In this document: positions 37,227-46,455 of the stretch, in pieces
How positions within the stretch are numbered: the stretch's first letter is position 1
Layout: each line of letters starts with the position of its first letter
Assembly (NCBI GenBank): GCA_020851115.1
Contig: JADZDJ010000006.1
Span: 1-55,755 of the forward strand
Direction of reading: 5' to 3'
DNA from: Pirellulales bacterium
GTDB taxonomy: Bacteria > Planctomycetota > Planctomycetia > Pirellulales > JADZDJ01
Length of the DNA stretch: 55,755 bases
Translations under genes and position numbers: made by a program
The notes under the pieces: generated by a model
Told to the model about the DNA's origin: nothing
Seen by the model: only the letters and a program-made list of their open reading frames with translations
Database searches by the model: none

Positions 37227-37487
37227 ACGGAATTGCTCCTAGCCCATCCCAATGCCAAGTACTTTACAAACTTTTGTCGTTAGGCCAGGCAAACTGCGCA
37301 AGCGCGAGTGGCGCTAACCGCCCTCAATAGTAAGATTATGTCTAGATGGAATCGGTAATTATCGGCTTCCGCTGTGGATAACGTGTATCGAGCAATTGGT
37401 TACAACGACAGCGTGATAGAGATGCTAAGATGAGAAATATGGACTTAGCAGTTCACACCCATCGGCTCGTCCTTTCAACGTTCATCC
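37227..37487. other. Intergenic region with one DnaA-box-like 9-mer
   Basis: No gene is seen. TGTGGATAA at 37373-37381 equals a consensus DnaA box, but it is single and no origin-type cluster, AT-rich unwinding region or dnaA/dnaN gene is present. Confidence 0.4.
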
Positions 37488-38066
37488 TCATTCCCCTCTC
37501 AGTTCAATTCGCGCCAGCGCCTCGTATTTCGAGCCGCCGCGGCTGAGTGTGCTGGAAAATACGGTTACCTCATCGACGATCATGCTCCCCACGTCAAAAT
37601 CGCCGTGCTTGGCGATCAATTCGGTAAGTTGGTGCAGCCCCGTCGCTGGCCCTTCGCGCACCCGGCCCAAAGTCAAGTGTGGCGTAAATCGGCGGTGTTC
37701 GCGCGGGAAACCCAGCGGCTCCAACAGCTGCTCGATCGCTTGTACGAGCAACTCCATTGGTTCGGCTCCCTCGTCGGCTCCCAGCCAAACCGTTCGCGGC
37801 CGAGACGGCGACGGAAACGCTCCACAGCCTCTGACGATCAACTCGAACGGCATAATCGGAGAGGCCGCTGCATCGACCGCACGACAGACATCGTTGATCT
37901 TCTCCGCGGCCACGTCGCCGAGAAACTTGAGGGTGAAATGCAGGTTGTCCGTTTCAATCCACTTCACTTTGGCTTGCGACACGCGCAAGCGCTCAATCAG
38001 CCGGTGGGCTGACGAGCGTATCTCAGGTGATATTTCGACGGCAATAAAGGTGCGCAGTGGGTTCAT
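37488..38066 (-). CDS. thpR: RNA 2',3'-cyclic phosphodiesterase (2H family)
   Basis: A 192-residue protein with the two His-x-Thr-x motifs of 2H phosphoesterases: His43 in NLHFTLKFLGDV and His130 in RRFTPHLTLGRV. The opening MNPLRTFIAVEISPEI and the VWLGADEGAEP segment also fit ThpR/LigT. It opens 2',3'-cyclic phosphates on RNA ends. It starts 28 bp after mnmA on the same strand and is probably co-transcribed with it; both act on tRNA or RNA. Cytoplasmic. Confidence 0.92.
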   Translation of the reverse strand: MNPLRTFIAVEISPEIRSSAHRLIERLRVSQAKVKWIETDNLHFTLKFLGDVAAEKINDVCRAVDAAASPIMPFELIVRGCGAFPSPSRPRTVWLGADEGAEPMELLVQAIEQLLEPLGFPREHRRFTPHLTLGRVREGPATGLHQLTELIAKHGDFDVGSMIVDEVTVFSSTLSRGGSKYEALARIELRGE

Positions 38067-38094
38067 CGAGAAGATTATTCAGAAGCGAACTGCC

Positions 38095-39315
38095 CTATTC
38101 AATCCAGCCGCCTCCCAGCACGCGCTCGCCATCGTAGACCACGGCCGCTTGACCTGGCGCAACGCCGTGGCGAGGGATATCGAACTGCACGTGGAAACGA
38201 TCGTTGCTCAAAGGAGTCAGCAGCGCTGGTTTGGCTGCGCTATTATAGCGGATTTGCACTTCGCACCGCATTGGCGCGGCCAGTGCCTCGACAAGCCAAT
38301 TGGCCCGGTCAAACGTCAAGCCGCGACGGGCCAGTTCTTCATGCCGACCAATGACAACTCGCCGCGTTTCAGCCTCAATTCGAGTTACATAGTATGGCTC
38401 TCCCATTGCCACACCGAGACCCTTTCGCTGACCAATCGTAAACGATTCGATGCCGTCGTGTTCGCCGACAACCGTCCCATCGGTCAACACAATCTCGCCG
38501 CCAATATGGTGAGCCTGAAACTCTGAATCCTGAACTCTGACCCCTGAACTGTCCCTCCTTCCGCGCACAAACTCCCCATGATGCCCGCTGGTGACAAAGC
38601 AAATCTCCTGACTGTCCTTCTTGTCGGCGACGCGCAGTCCCAGCTCGCGCGCCAGCTCCCGTATTTGAGGCTTCCGAAAATTGCCAACTGGCAGCCTCAT
38701 TCGCGAAAGATATTTTCGAGCCACGCCAAACAGCACATAGGACTGATCCTTGTCCGCATCGAGGCCACGCAGCAACTGTGTCTCTGCCATTCCACCTTCC
38801 TGAGTCTCGAATCCCGAACTCTGAACCCTCGCGTAGTGCCCCGTCGCCACAAATTCCGCCCCGACGCTGTCGGCATATTCAAACAGCTTGCCGAACTTCA
38901 GCCAGTTGTTGCACATCACGCAAGGATTCGGCGTGCGTGCGGCGGTGTATTCGGCAACGAAGTAGTCGATGATGCGACCGAAGTCCTCGGTCATGTCGAG
39001 CGCATAGAACGGAATGTCGAATCGATCCGCCGCCCGCCGGGCATCCTCCGCATCCGACGCCGTGCAGCAGCCTTGTTTATGATCGGCCCGTTGCACAATC
39101 GGCAGTGTCGCTGTTGCTTGTGAGCCACTGGCAAGCGAAGTCTGCCCGTGCTGCACCGGAGTGGAAGTCGAATTCGCCGCAGTCGCACAAGCCGTCGGCT
39201 CGGTGATCCCATGCCGCATGAAGACGCCGACGACCTGATGTCCTTCGCGACGCAGTAGCCCAGCCGCCACGCTGCTATCAACCCCACCCGACATCGCCAG
39301 CACAATTCTCGCCAC
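38095..39315 (-). CDS. mnmA: tRNA-uridine 2-sulfurtransferase MnmA
   Basis: A 406-residue protein. The PP-loop is MARIVLAMSGGVDSSVA; the first catalytic Cys lies in RTPNPCVMCNNWLKFG and the second in KKDSQEICFVTSG. The KQGCCTASDAEDARRAAD segment is the usual planctomycete form, preceded here by a Ser/Thr/Ala-rich insertion of about 30 residues. GLDADKDQSYVLFGV and the C-terminal GVAPGQAAVVYDGERVLGGG complete the match. It places the 2-thio group on U34 of tRNA for Lys, Glu and Gln. Two loops (about residues 165-175 and 255-270) are encoded by short CTGAAC-type DNA repeats, an oddity described separately. Operon with thpR. Confidence 0.94.
   Translation of the reverse strand: MARIVLAMSGGVDSSVAAGLLRREGHQVVGVFMRHGITEPTACATAANSTSTPVQHGQTSLASGSQATATLPIVQRADHKQGCCTASDAEDARRAADRFDIPFYALDMTEDFGRIIDYFVAEYTAARTPNPCVMCNNWLKFGKLFEYADSVGAEFVATGHYARVQSSGFETQEGGMAETQLLRGLDADKDQSYVLFGVARKYLSRMRLPVGNFRKPQIRELARELGLRVADKKDSQEICFVTSGHHGEFVRGRRDSSGVRVQDSEFQAHHIGGEIVLTDGTVVGEHDGIESFTIGQRKGLGVAMGEPYYVTRIEAETRRVVIGRHEELARRGLTFDRANWLVEALAAPMRCEVQIRYNSAAKPALLTPLSNDRFHVQFDIPRHGVAPGQAAVVYDGERVLGGGWIE
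38513..38552. repeat. CTGAAC-type short repeats inside mnmA (loop 2)
   Basis: The plus strand reads CCTGAAACTCTGAATC, CTGAACTCTGACC, CCTGAACT in tandem, a degenerate 6-8 bp unit. It codes for about 13 residues of MnmA (RDSSGVRVQDSEFQA) absent from typical homologues, and the frame is kept. Confidence 0.6.
38798..38831. repeat. CTGAAC-type short repeats inside mnmA (loop 1)
   Basis: The plus strand reads CCTGAGTCTCGAATCC, CGAACTCTGAACCCT, close to the repeat at 38513-38552. It codes for the loop RVQSSGFETQEGGMAE between two conserved MnmA segments and keeps the frame. Confidence 0.55.
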
Positions 39316-39476
39316 GAAAAAGCCTCCATTGTCAGTCTATTTTGTGCGACTCAAGGGGGCAAGCCGACAAGAATAACTCGCTTGTGTGCGCCGCTGCATC
39401 GATTCGCAAGACGGTTTGTTCTTTCTTCGTAGCCGACATCGGCCTTGCTAATGTCGATGTTTATCAGCATATTGCG

Positions 39477-41402
39477 CTACTTCCCGCTGTTAGCCCGATT
39501 CACTCCTTGGCTATACGCCTTGTACTGCTCAGCATATTCCGCCGGGGGAGCAGTGCGGCGACCGCTGAAAAGGCCGCGCTGTTTGTCGCTGGTGAGATCG
39601 TTGTCGCGGCGGTCGGTGCGCGGCGGTCGGAGGCCAAGGCTACGCATGGCATCTTCGGCCTCGCGTCGCTGATCGTCGTTGGGATTGGGGCGCTTGACGT
39701 CCTGCAAGCGACGCTCCTGGCGTTCGATAAATTGCTGGGCTTCGTCGCGGGTCCAACCAAGTTGATCGAGGAGTTTGTCGGCGTCTTTGCCGCCTTTTTG
39801 AAGCGAGTTCTTCAAATGATCGAGCGCCAATTCGGTCGCCTTCTTGGCATAGTTCAAATTGGCCTCGTCGGGTTTGATGGGAGTTGGCGGCGTGGAACTT
39901 CCTGCGGCGGCTCCGTCACCCCCGGAACCGTCGGCCGCACCTTGCGAACGCCGCTGCTTTTGTTCCTCGGGCGAGGTGGTGTTTTTGCGAAGATCTTGGG
40001 CTTTGTTCTGATTGGGCTGTCCTTGTTGGTTTTGATTTTGCGAGTCCTGCTTTCTTGGATCCCCCTGGGATTGATCGGAATTGCCGCGATCGGGTTTGCC
40101 TTTCGACGGTTGCTGGCTTTGATGGCCTCCAGATTTGTCACTGCCATTGCTGTTTCGCATGGTTGAGCCACTGCCTTGCTCGTCGCCGGCTTGGCCGGTG
40201 GGTTGGTCGGACTTCTGATCGCCACCGAGTTGATCGGAGTTTTCGCCTTTGCCCGGCTCGTTCGCGCGACCGCTACCTTCATCCGCCGCCGTGTTCTTGC
40301 CAGCCGAGCCTTTGCCTTGCTTGCCGCCGTCCTGTCCGCCGCCTTTGGCGCCGTCGCCCGATTGGCTGCCGTCTTGTTGACCTTTGGAATTTGATTCGTG
40401 CTTGCTGACGCTGGGGGAATCGCCTTCGCCTTTGTCGCCGGAATTTGAATTGTCTTGCTGCTTTTTGTTGTTGGATTTGGCCTGCTGCTGTGGATCGGGC
40501 GGGTTGCCGTTTTGCTGGTCTTGCTTGCCGGCACCAAGATTGCCTTGCTTATTTTGCGAAGCGGCGTCAGGCTGTTGTTGCTGTTCTCGTTTGTTTTGCG
40601 GCTGCTGATGGCTCGCTTGCGATTGCTGCGATTGCTGCGATTGCTGCTGTTGCTGCTGTTGCTGCTGTTGCTGCTGTTGCTGCTGTTGCTGCTGTTGCTG
40701 CTGTTGCTGCTGTTGCTTTTCTTGGCCGGATTGCTGACCTTTTTTGTCCAGTCGATTTTTGCTCGATGGCTCCTGTCCAGCTGACTGATTTTCATCCGTG
40801 GGTTGCGCCTGGGAATTCATGTCGGGACGCTGCTGATCTTGTCCAAATTTGGGCTGATCTTGTGTTTGCTGCCCTGGCTGCGGCCGATCCGACTTTAATT
40901 GGTCGCCGGCCGCTGTCTGATCGGGCTGATTTTGGGCAGGTTGCTGACCGGTTGATTGCTGTTGATCGTCGTGTGAATTTTGACCGGAGGTCAGTTTGTC
41001 ATTTCGCAGATTGCCGGATGGCTTTTGAGCGTCGGAAGATTTGTCGCCAGCGGATGGTTGCCCCTCTCGATGATCGTCTCCGACTTGTTCCGACGGTTTG
41101 GGTTGATCGCCAGCTTGCGCGCTGCTGGGGTCTTTTTGGCCGCGTTGTTCTTGTCCGCGTTCGCCAGCCTGTGGATTTTGCGGCTGATCCTGACCGCGCT
41201 GTGTGTCTGAATTTTGATTTTGACTCGATTGTGGATTCTGTTCGCTCTGCTGATCGCGCTCTTGGCCATGGGGGTTTTGCCCTGCAGCAGACTGCTTTCC
41301 TTGATCGCGCTGCTGTGACGGGTCGCCGGACTGTTCACGATCGGCCGATTGCTGGTTTTCGGGATTTGATTTGGAATTCTGCTGCTGGTTGCGGTTTTTC
41401 AA
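39477..41402 (-). CDS. Gln/Asn-rich giant protein, C-terminal part after an in-frame stop
   Basis: This is the second part of a frame that runs unbroken from 44057 to 39477 except for one TAA at 41670-41672. The frame is already open from 41669; the coordinates here start at a TTG (41402) that could serve as a start codon. The region is almost wholly Gln, Asn, Ser, Asp, Lys and Gly, with a poly-Gln run of about 25. Its last 130 residues form a conserved-looking globular end: DEANLNYAKKATELALDHLK, DKLLDQLGWTRDEAQQFIER, DAMRSLGLRPPRTDRRDNDL. Planctomycete proteins of this type end the same way. Whether this half is made (readthrough, internal start) or dead is open. Confidence 0.6.
   Translation of the reverse strand: MKNRNQQQNSKSNPENQQSADREQSGDPSQQRDQGKQSAAGQNPHGQERDQQSEQNPQSSQNQNSDTQRGQDQPQNPQAGERGQEQRGQKDPSSAQAGDQPKPSEQVGDDHREGQPSAGDKSSDAQKPSGNLRNDKLTSGQNSHDDQQQSTGQQPAQNQPDQTAAGDQLKSDRPQPGQQTQDQPKFGQDQQRPDMNSQAQPTDENQSAGQEPSSKNRLDKKGQQSGQEKQQQQQQQQQQQQQQQQQQQQQQQQQSQQSQQSQASHQQPQNKREQQQQPDAASQNKQGNLGAGKQDQQNGNPPDPQQQAKSNNKKQQDNSNSGDKGEGDSPSVSKHESNSKGQQDGSQSGDGAKGGGQDGGKQGKGSAGKNTAADEGSGRANEPGKGENSDQLGGDQKSDQPTGQAGDEQGSGSTMRNSNGSDKSGGHQSQQPSKGKPDRGNSDQSQGDPRKQDSQNQNQQGQPNQNKAQDLRKNTTSPEEQKQRRSQGAADGSGGDGAAAGSSTPPTPIKPDEANLNYAKKATELALDHLKNSLQKGGKDADKLLDQLGWTRDEAQQFIERQERRLQDVKRPNPNDDQRREAEDAMRSLGLRPPRTDRRDNDLTSDKQRGLFSGRRTAPPAEYAEQYKAYSQGVNRANSGK
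40641..40712. repeat. Eight perfect 9-bp tandem repeats encoding poly-Gln
   Basis: TTGCTGCTG on the plus strand repeats eight times without error, with related GATTGCTGC units just before. On the coding strand this gives CAGCAGCAA, i.e. Gln only. Such pure tandem arrays change copy number easily; each 9-bp step keeps the reading frame. Confidence 0.9.
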
Positions 41403-41669
41403 GATTCGCTCGATGCCCTTGCCGTCGTCGGCGCCATCGGCGCGAACTGGAGAATTGTCCGGTTGCTGACTACTCGATGGGCCTTGTTGCTGCCCCTGCT
41501 GATTCCCAGTGTTGGGCTGGTGTTGGTCGTTTTTCGCAAACTGATCCTGACGGGTGCCGCTGGACTGACCGGCCTGCGGCCGCTGGTTGTTTGTGCCTTG
41601 ATCGCCGCGCTTACCATTGGACTGGTTGCGATCGGATTGGCCGGTCTGTTTGTTGTCACCTCCTTGGTT

Positions 41670-44057
41670 TTAATTGCCGGATTGCTTGTCACCTGCTTGC
41701 TTGCCTTGCTGAGGATTGTCGCTGGCATTTTGCTTGTCGCCTTGCTTCCCGTCGGCGCTCGGTTGTTGTTTTGGATCTTTGCCGTCGGCTGTATCTTGGT
41801 TTTTTGGTTGCGGATCACTTTTTTGCTGTCCGTTCTGTTTCTGATTGTTCTGATCCGATTTTTGCTGCTGGTTGTCGCCTTGCTGTCCATCGTCTTGATG
41901 TTGCTGGTTTTGCTTGTCGGGCGGCTGATTCATGGGGCGTTTTTGGTCGTGCTTGTCTTGATCGCCCTTGTTGTTCTGATTCGGCTGTTTCGGATTGGAA
42001 CCTTGATTGTCGTTGGGGATCGTGCGCGATTGGTTCTTGTTCGGCGGGACACCGTTGGCTTTATCGGGCTGTTGATTGGCGTTCTTGGCAGCGTTATCCG
42101 GTTGTTGCTTGTCTTGGGACGGTGGCTGGGTAGGATTACTGGGAAAATCGCCATCGCGCTGCGGATTGTTAAGCTCATCGCGGCTGCGATTCTCGTCGCC
42201 AGATTGCTGCGGATCGCCGGATTGTGGATTCTGCTCTTTGCGCGATCCGTCTTGTTGCTTCTGATTCTGAGAATCGGCTTTGTTCTGGCGGTCGCGATTT
42301 CCAGCATCGCGATTTTGTGGATTGGATTGCTGCGCGGCACCTTCGCTATCGCGATCATTTGGCCGGTTTTCGCTGGCCGGATCCGGCTGCGGATTGTCTG
42401 GCTGGCGCTGTTGGTCGCGACCAGTCGTATCAGACGCGACGATACGAATTCGCTTCTCGGTCGAAATTACCTCGTTCGCATCCGGCGACTTGTCGTCTCT
42501 TGCAATTGCTCGGTAATGAACGACATCGCCAACTTTTAGTTTCAACTGTGGCGGCAGAAATTTGTACTTGCCGACGAACGGTCCGCGATGCGGTGCGTCG
42601 GCAAGCAGCGGTTGGCTGAGGACTTTACCGTGCTCCGTGCTGGCTTCGAGTGTCACACTTCCCAAGGCAAAATCTGGGTCGCGGGCCTTGATTTCAAAAG
42701 TCGCTGCACCGTTGAGAGGTACTTCGATTTCTTCTTGTTCTGGCGCTAGGATTTGTACTTCCGGAGCTAGATCCGGAGTGACTTCAATGTTGTGGCGAAC
42801 CGGCTTGGGGTTTTCAACGCCCTGCGGAGTGACGAAGCGAAGCTGGTAGCAGTCGAACTCCGCTTTAGTGCGGTCACTGTTCATCGCCAGAGTCAAGGTG
42901 ATCTTGGCGGACTGCCCAGAAACCGTCAGCGAGCGGTCTTGCCTGCCGTCGCAGGAAAAATCGATCGAGGCCGATTTGATCGATTGATTGGCCGTGGCAT
43001 GAATCGTGACTTCGGTCCCCTCAATGGCCTTCAAGTCGCCGCGGTTTTTCACCGTCGAAGAGGGAATCTCGGTATAGGCAGGATATTTGTAGTCGATGCG
43101 ATCGACGACGATTAGCGGCGCAGCCGTTGCCTCGATGCGAAAGCTCTTGCTGCGAGCATCGCCAGCTTCGATGCGATACTCCATGTCTTGCTGCACTCCT
43201 AGTTCTCCTTCGGGAAGTGTCGCCGTGTGGCGGTAACCGCCGGTGGGCAGGTGCATCCTTACGGCGCGTTCGACCACTTGCCGATCGGCAGTCGAATAGA
43301 TCAGCGACACTTCGTCATCGCTCGAAAGTCCGTCGAGTTCGGCCGATATCTTAACCGGTTGGCCGCAAAAAGCGGATGTGCTGCCCGGCTGAATGTCTCG
43401 AATCGTCACGCGAGAAGGTGCCTGCAAATCGGCCCAGGGCAGAATCACTCTCGCTGCCGATGTAAATGGGTTTTTTGGCGAAACAATGAAGTACAGTGCA
43501 AACACGGCAACCAGCGCGATTAGCGCATAGCCAGAATGAATCAGCCGCGTCCGATCGACGGCCGTTTCCGCGGGTAAGTTGGAGATGCCCGTTGCCGCCT
43601 GCTCTTCAAGCGCCCGAAACACGTATGGCGAAAGCCGTTCGCGCCGCGGTCGAAGCAGCAGAAAATTGATGAGGCTGTTTTTCAGGGAAGGCTTGCTGTG
43701 TTCGATCGCTTGGGCCGCATAAATGGGATTCACCCGGCCAAACAGCGCCGGCAGAACCGTGGCTGCCAGCCAATAGCTTGTGCCGCCGACAAAAACAAGG
43801 CAAAACAGCAGGCGGCCCCACGTGCCTAGACCATGAGGGATAATCCAATGATCCAGCACCGCTGCAATGAGAAAGAATGCTACAGCCGCCAAACCGAGCG
43901 CCATCAGCCCAGCGGAGATTTCGACAATTTTTACTTGGCCGCGCGTTTTGCGAAGCTGCTTTTCGATGAGCTTATCGAAATCGACGGCTTTTGTCGTTTT
44001 CGATCGCGAACCCGGTGTCAATGGTTCCGCTTCGGATGGGGCTATTCCCGTTGCCAT
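41670..44057 (-). CDS. Large membrane protein with Gln/Asn-rich tail (N-terminal part)
   Basis: A 795-residue product up to the TAA at 41670. Residues 1-45 are charged. Three membrane spans follow at about 46-73 (ISAGLMALGLAAVAFFLIAA), 82-105 (LLFCLVFVGGTSYWLAATVL) and 176-195 (YALIALVAVFALYFIV). A DUF4175-like extracytoplasmic part (about 200-525) has Ig-like strands: VTIRDIQPGSTSAFCGQPVK, IDYKYPAYTEIPSSTVKNRG, APEVQILAPEQEEIEVPLNG, KVGDVVHYRAIARDDKSPDA. From about 540 it turns into a Gln/Asn/Asp/Lys-rich tail. After the stop the same frame continues in the same style for about 730 codons, so the ancestral protein had about 1,526 codons. Planctomycete homologues usually sit with MoxR ATPase/DUF58 genes, which are not seen here. 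Confidence 0.72.
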   Translation of the reverse strand: MATGIAPSEAEPLTPGSRSKTTKAVDFDKLIEKQLRKTRGQVKIVEISAGLMALGLAAVAFFLIAAVLDHWIIPHGLGTWGRLLFCLVFVGGTSYWLAATVLPALFGRVNPIYAAQAIEHSKPSLKNSLINFLLLRPRRERLSPYVFRALEEQAATGISNLPAETAVDRTRLIHSGYALIALVAVFALYFIVSPKNPFTSAARVILPWADLQAPSRVTIRDIQPGSTSAFCGQPVKISAELDGLSSDDEVSLIYSTADRQVVERAVRMHLPTGGYRHTATLPEGELGVQQDMEYRIEAGDARSKSFRIEATAAPLIVVDRIDYKYPAYTEIPSSTVKNRGDLKAIEGTEVTIHATANQSIKSASIDFSCDGRQDRSLTVSGQSAKITLTLAMNSDRTKAEFDCYQLRFVTPQGVENPKPVRHNIEVTPDLAPEVQILAPEQEEIEVPLNGAATFEIKARDPDFALGSVTLEASTEHGKVLSQPLLADAPHRGPFVGKYKFLPPQLKLKVGDVVHYRAIARDDKSPDANEVISTEKRIRIVASDTTGRDQQRQPDNPQPDPASENRPNDRDSEGAAQQSNPQNRDAGNRDRQNKADSQNQKQQDGSRKEQNPQSGDPQQSGDENRSRDELNNPQRDGDFPSNPTQPPSQDKQQPDNAAKNANQQPDKANGVPPNKNQSRTIPNDNQGSNPKQPNQNNKGDQDKHDQKRPMNQPPDKQNQQHQDDGQQGDNQQQKSDQNNQKQNGQQKSDPQPKNQDTADGKDPKQQPSADGKQGDKQNASDNPQQGKQAGDKQSGN

Positions 44058-44506
44058 GCGGTTTGCTTCCTCGATGCCTCAATTCCGATCCTCTGACGCC
44101 TCCAATAGATTATAGCCGGTTCTGGCGACGAATTTGACCTGGGAAGCAGAACGAATCTCTCAAATCTCGCGTGCTGGCCGCCAACGCTCAGGATTGCCGT
44201 CGATATCGCGCGGTTTGTGCGGATTTTCGCGGGCCGCAACGACGAGGATATATTCGGTTGTGGTCGGTTTATCGCACGCATATCCACACCATTCGCGTTG
44301 AAATTCTCGACAATCCAAGCGGGTGTAGTACATGTGGGCAACCTGCGATAGACTTCACCATCGACCGACACGACCAATCAAGCTGGCGGTGGGTTCGCAT
44401 TTCGCATCCTCCATGACGGATCGTCCGTTGTTCAGGAATGTAGGATGTAGTAGATGCACAATTTAACTCTGCCATTCTTCTCACAATCCCTTCCCCCTAT
44501 TTTACC
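44058..44506. other. Intergenic region between divergent genes
   Basis: This gap of about 450 bp should hold the promoters of the giant protein (minus) and the MFS gene (plus). Short frames on both strands lack motifs. No RNA gene or terminator was recognised. Confidence 0.4.
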
Positions 44507-45844
44507 TTGGCCTTGCCCTTGCCCGCCGACGCGACGGTCGCTGACGAAACCGAGCTTTTGCGGCAGGTTTCCGCGCGCGAGCCATGGAACACGTTGGTGT
44601 TGGAGTCTTATCAGATTGTCTTGCGAATTGGCTGGATTTTCAAAACTGAGAGCATCATTATTCCGGCGGTGCTCGATGTGATCTCGGACAACTCTGGATG
44701 GCTGCGCGGTTGCCTGCCGGTCATTAATCGCTTTGGCCAGAGCGTACCGCCGGTATTCTATTCTCGAAGGCTCAGCACAAAGTCGCGAAAAAAATGGGCG
44801 TTGTTCTCAACCACCATGGTGATGGCAGCGTGCTTTCTGGCCTTGGGATTCGCCTGGGGTGTCGTCGGAGACCACCAAACTCCTTGGATGGCTACGTTGT
44901 TCTTGGTGCTCTACGGAATTTTTTCGTCGGTCAATGGTCTGAATATGCTGGCGTTGGGAACACTGCAAGGCAAACTCGTTAGTGTCACTCGACGAGGGCG
45001 AGCGATGCTAATTTCAACGGCGGTCGGCGCTGCACTGGCAATCGCGTTTGCGTGGTGGCTGATGGGACGTTGGCTCGAATTGCCACACGGAGGGTTTGGG
45101 TACATTTTCAGCTTCACCGGAGTGTTATTTGTATTGGCAGCCCTTTGTGCGCCGTTGTTCGACGAACCGCACGACCAATACAATTTGTCGGTAGTGCATA
45201 TGGCAGGACATTTTCGCGGCGCATGGCAGATATTTCGCGAAGATGCCAACTTTCGGCGGCTAGCGGGAGTCGCTGTTTTGTTCGGTGTCGTGCTGATCTT
45301 GTTTCCACACTATCAAGCGCTGGGGCGCATTCGCCTTGGCTTGACTCGTGAAAATCTTATGCTATGGGTGATCGTGCAAAATGCCGGCGCCGGCGCGTTC
45401 AGCATTCTGGCCGGGCCACTGGCCGACCGCCGTGGCAATCGCTTGGTGCTCAGCGGATTGCTGCTGGCGACGGCAACGACCCCAGTATTGGCCGCGCTTC
45501 TGGGCAACGCCGAACCAACGTTTGGTAAATCTTGGTACTGGCTGGTGTTTCTACCGCTGGGGCTGACGCCGCTCACGATGAAAACGCTGTCGAACTACAC
45601 CCTAGAAATCTGTGGTCCAGCCGATCATCCTCGCTATCTGGCAGCACTCGGCCTCTCGTTGGGATTGCCGTTTGTGTTGTCACCACTGGTGGGCTGGCTG
45701 ATCGACGCGACGAGTTTTGAGGTCGTGTTCCTGGGCGGTGCCATCTTGATCGTCGCTGGCGGCGTGGTATCCTTCGGCCTGCACGAGCCGCGAGACTCCT
45801 GCGCAGGGGAGTTGACGGTGCTGCCGGGAGTGCCAGAGGATTAG
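44507..45844 (+). CDS. Major facilitator superfamily transporter
   Basis: A 445-residue frame with about 11-12 membrane spans. The start shown is a TTG and is uncertain; no in-frame ATG lies near the first span. Spans include WALFSTTMVMAACFLALGFA, TLFLVLYGIFSSVNGLNMLA, AMLISTAVGAALAIAFAWWL and the MFS loop AGPLADRRGNRLVLSGLLLA, which has the 'G-x-x-x-D-R-x-G-x-R' motif between spans. It lies in the inner membrane; the substrate is unknown. The N-terminal 60 residues (ADETELLRQVSAREPWNTL) are cytosolic. Confidence 0.78.
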   Translation: MALPLPADATVADETELLRQVSAREPWNTLVLESYQIVLRIGWIFKTESIIIPAVLDVISDNSGWLRGCLPVINRFGQSVPPVFYSRRLSTKSRKKWALFSTTMVMAACFLALGFAWGVVGDHQTPWMATLFLVLYGIFSSVNGLNMLALGTLQGKLVSVTRRGRAMLISTAVGAALAIAFAWWLMGRWLELPHGGFGYIFSFTGVLFVLAALCAPLFDEPHDQYNLSVVHMAGHFRGAWQIFREDANFRRLAGVAVLFGVVLILFPHYQALGRIRLGLTRENLMLWVIVQNAGAGAFSILAGPLADRRGNRLVLSGLLLATATTPVLAALLGNAEPTFGKSWYWLVFLPLGLTPLTMKTLSNYTLEICGPADHPRYLAALGLSLGLPFVLSPLVGWLIDATSFEVVFLGGAILIVAGGVVSFGLHEPRDSCAGELTVLPGVPED

Positions 45845-45918
45845 GAGCTGGAGAGAGTAGGAGACGATGAGAATTGGCACTTCACTCAACTCCATTTTTC
45901 CCTTTCTTGCATACTTGC

Positions 45919-46455
45919 TCACCAAGGGCCAAGTGGCGCGTCGGGCAACTCCTCCGGCTTTGTCTCGACTTTATAGATTTTTAATCCCCGTGCTTGATAA
46001 TTCGGCAATGCGCGAGGATCATCGAGGTTGCAGGTGTGAACCCACACTCGATTAGCCCCCCATTGCCAACAGCGATCGATGGCAAACGTGAGCAAATGTC
46101 CCCCGATGCCGCGGCCGGTCAATTGAGCCACGATGCCGACATAGGCAATTTGGACCGAGTCATCAGCTTGCTTTTCTAGCTCAACGTATCCTGCAGGTAG
46201 GCCGCCAGAGGAGATCATCCACGTTTCCAACTGTGGACGGTCGAGATATTCCATCCACTGGGCATACGTCCAAGACAAGCGGCTATACCAAACCCATTGC
46301 CCTCCCACGGCCGCATAGAAGAAACGGTTCAACTCCGGAAACGGCTTTGGCACTTGCACAATCGCTACATCGATTGTAGCAGCGGGCAATCGCTTCGGCC
46401 GTAACTCCTGGGTTGAATGCGATTCAAGAAAAGTGGTAATTACGTCGCATTGCAT
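45919..46455 (-). CDS. GNAT family N-acetyltransferase
   Basis: A 178-residue protein with a GNAT fold. The acetyl-CoA loop is VQIAYVGIVAQLTGRGIGGH, with the Q/R-x-x-G-x-G/A motif in LTGRGIGG. Upstream strands are TWMISSGGLPAGYVELEKQA, downstream RVWVHTCNLDDPRALPNYQA. It acetylates an amine on a small molecule or protein; the substrate is unknown. It converges with the MFS gene. Confidence 0.84.
   Translation of the reverse strand: MQCDVITTFLESHSTQELRPKRLPAATIDVAIVQVPKPFPELNRFFYAAVGGQWVWYSRLSWTYAQWMEYLDRPQLETWMISSGGLPAGYVELEKQADDSVQIAYVGIVAQLTGRGIGGHLLTFAIDRCWQWGANRVWVHTCNLDDPRALPNYQARGLKIYKVETKPEELPDAPLGPW

Noticed and set aside
37373-37381. Consensus DnaA box TGTGGATAA
   Set aside because: Single copy, with no cluster, no A+T-rich unwinding region and no dnaA/dnaN/gidA genes nearby; not evidence of an origin.
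40445-42539. Very long plus-strand frames of hydrophobic residues (562 and 358 codons)
   Set aside because: They are the antisense of the CAG/CAA/AAC-rich Gln/Asn tail, which reads as Leu/Val on the other strand; not real membrane proteins.
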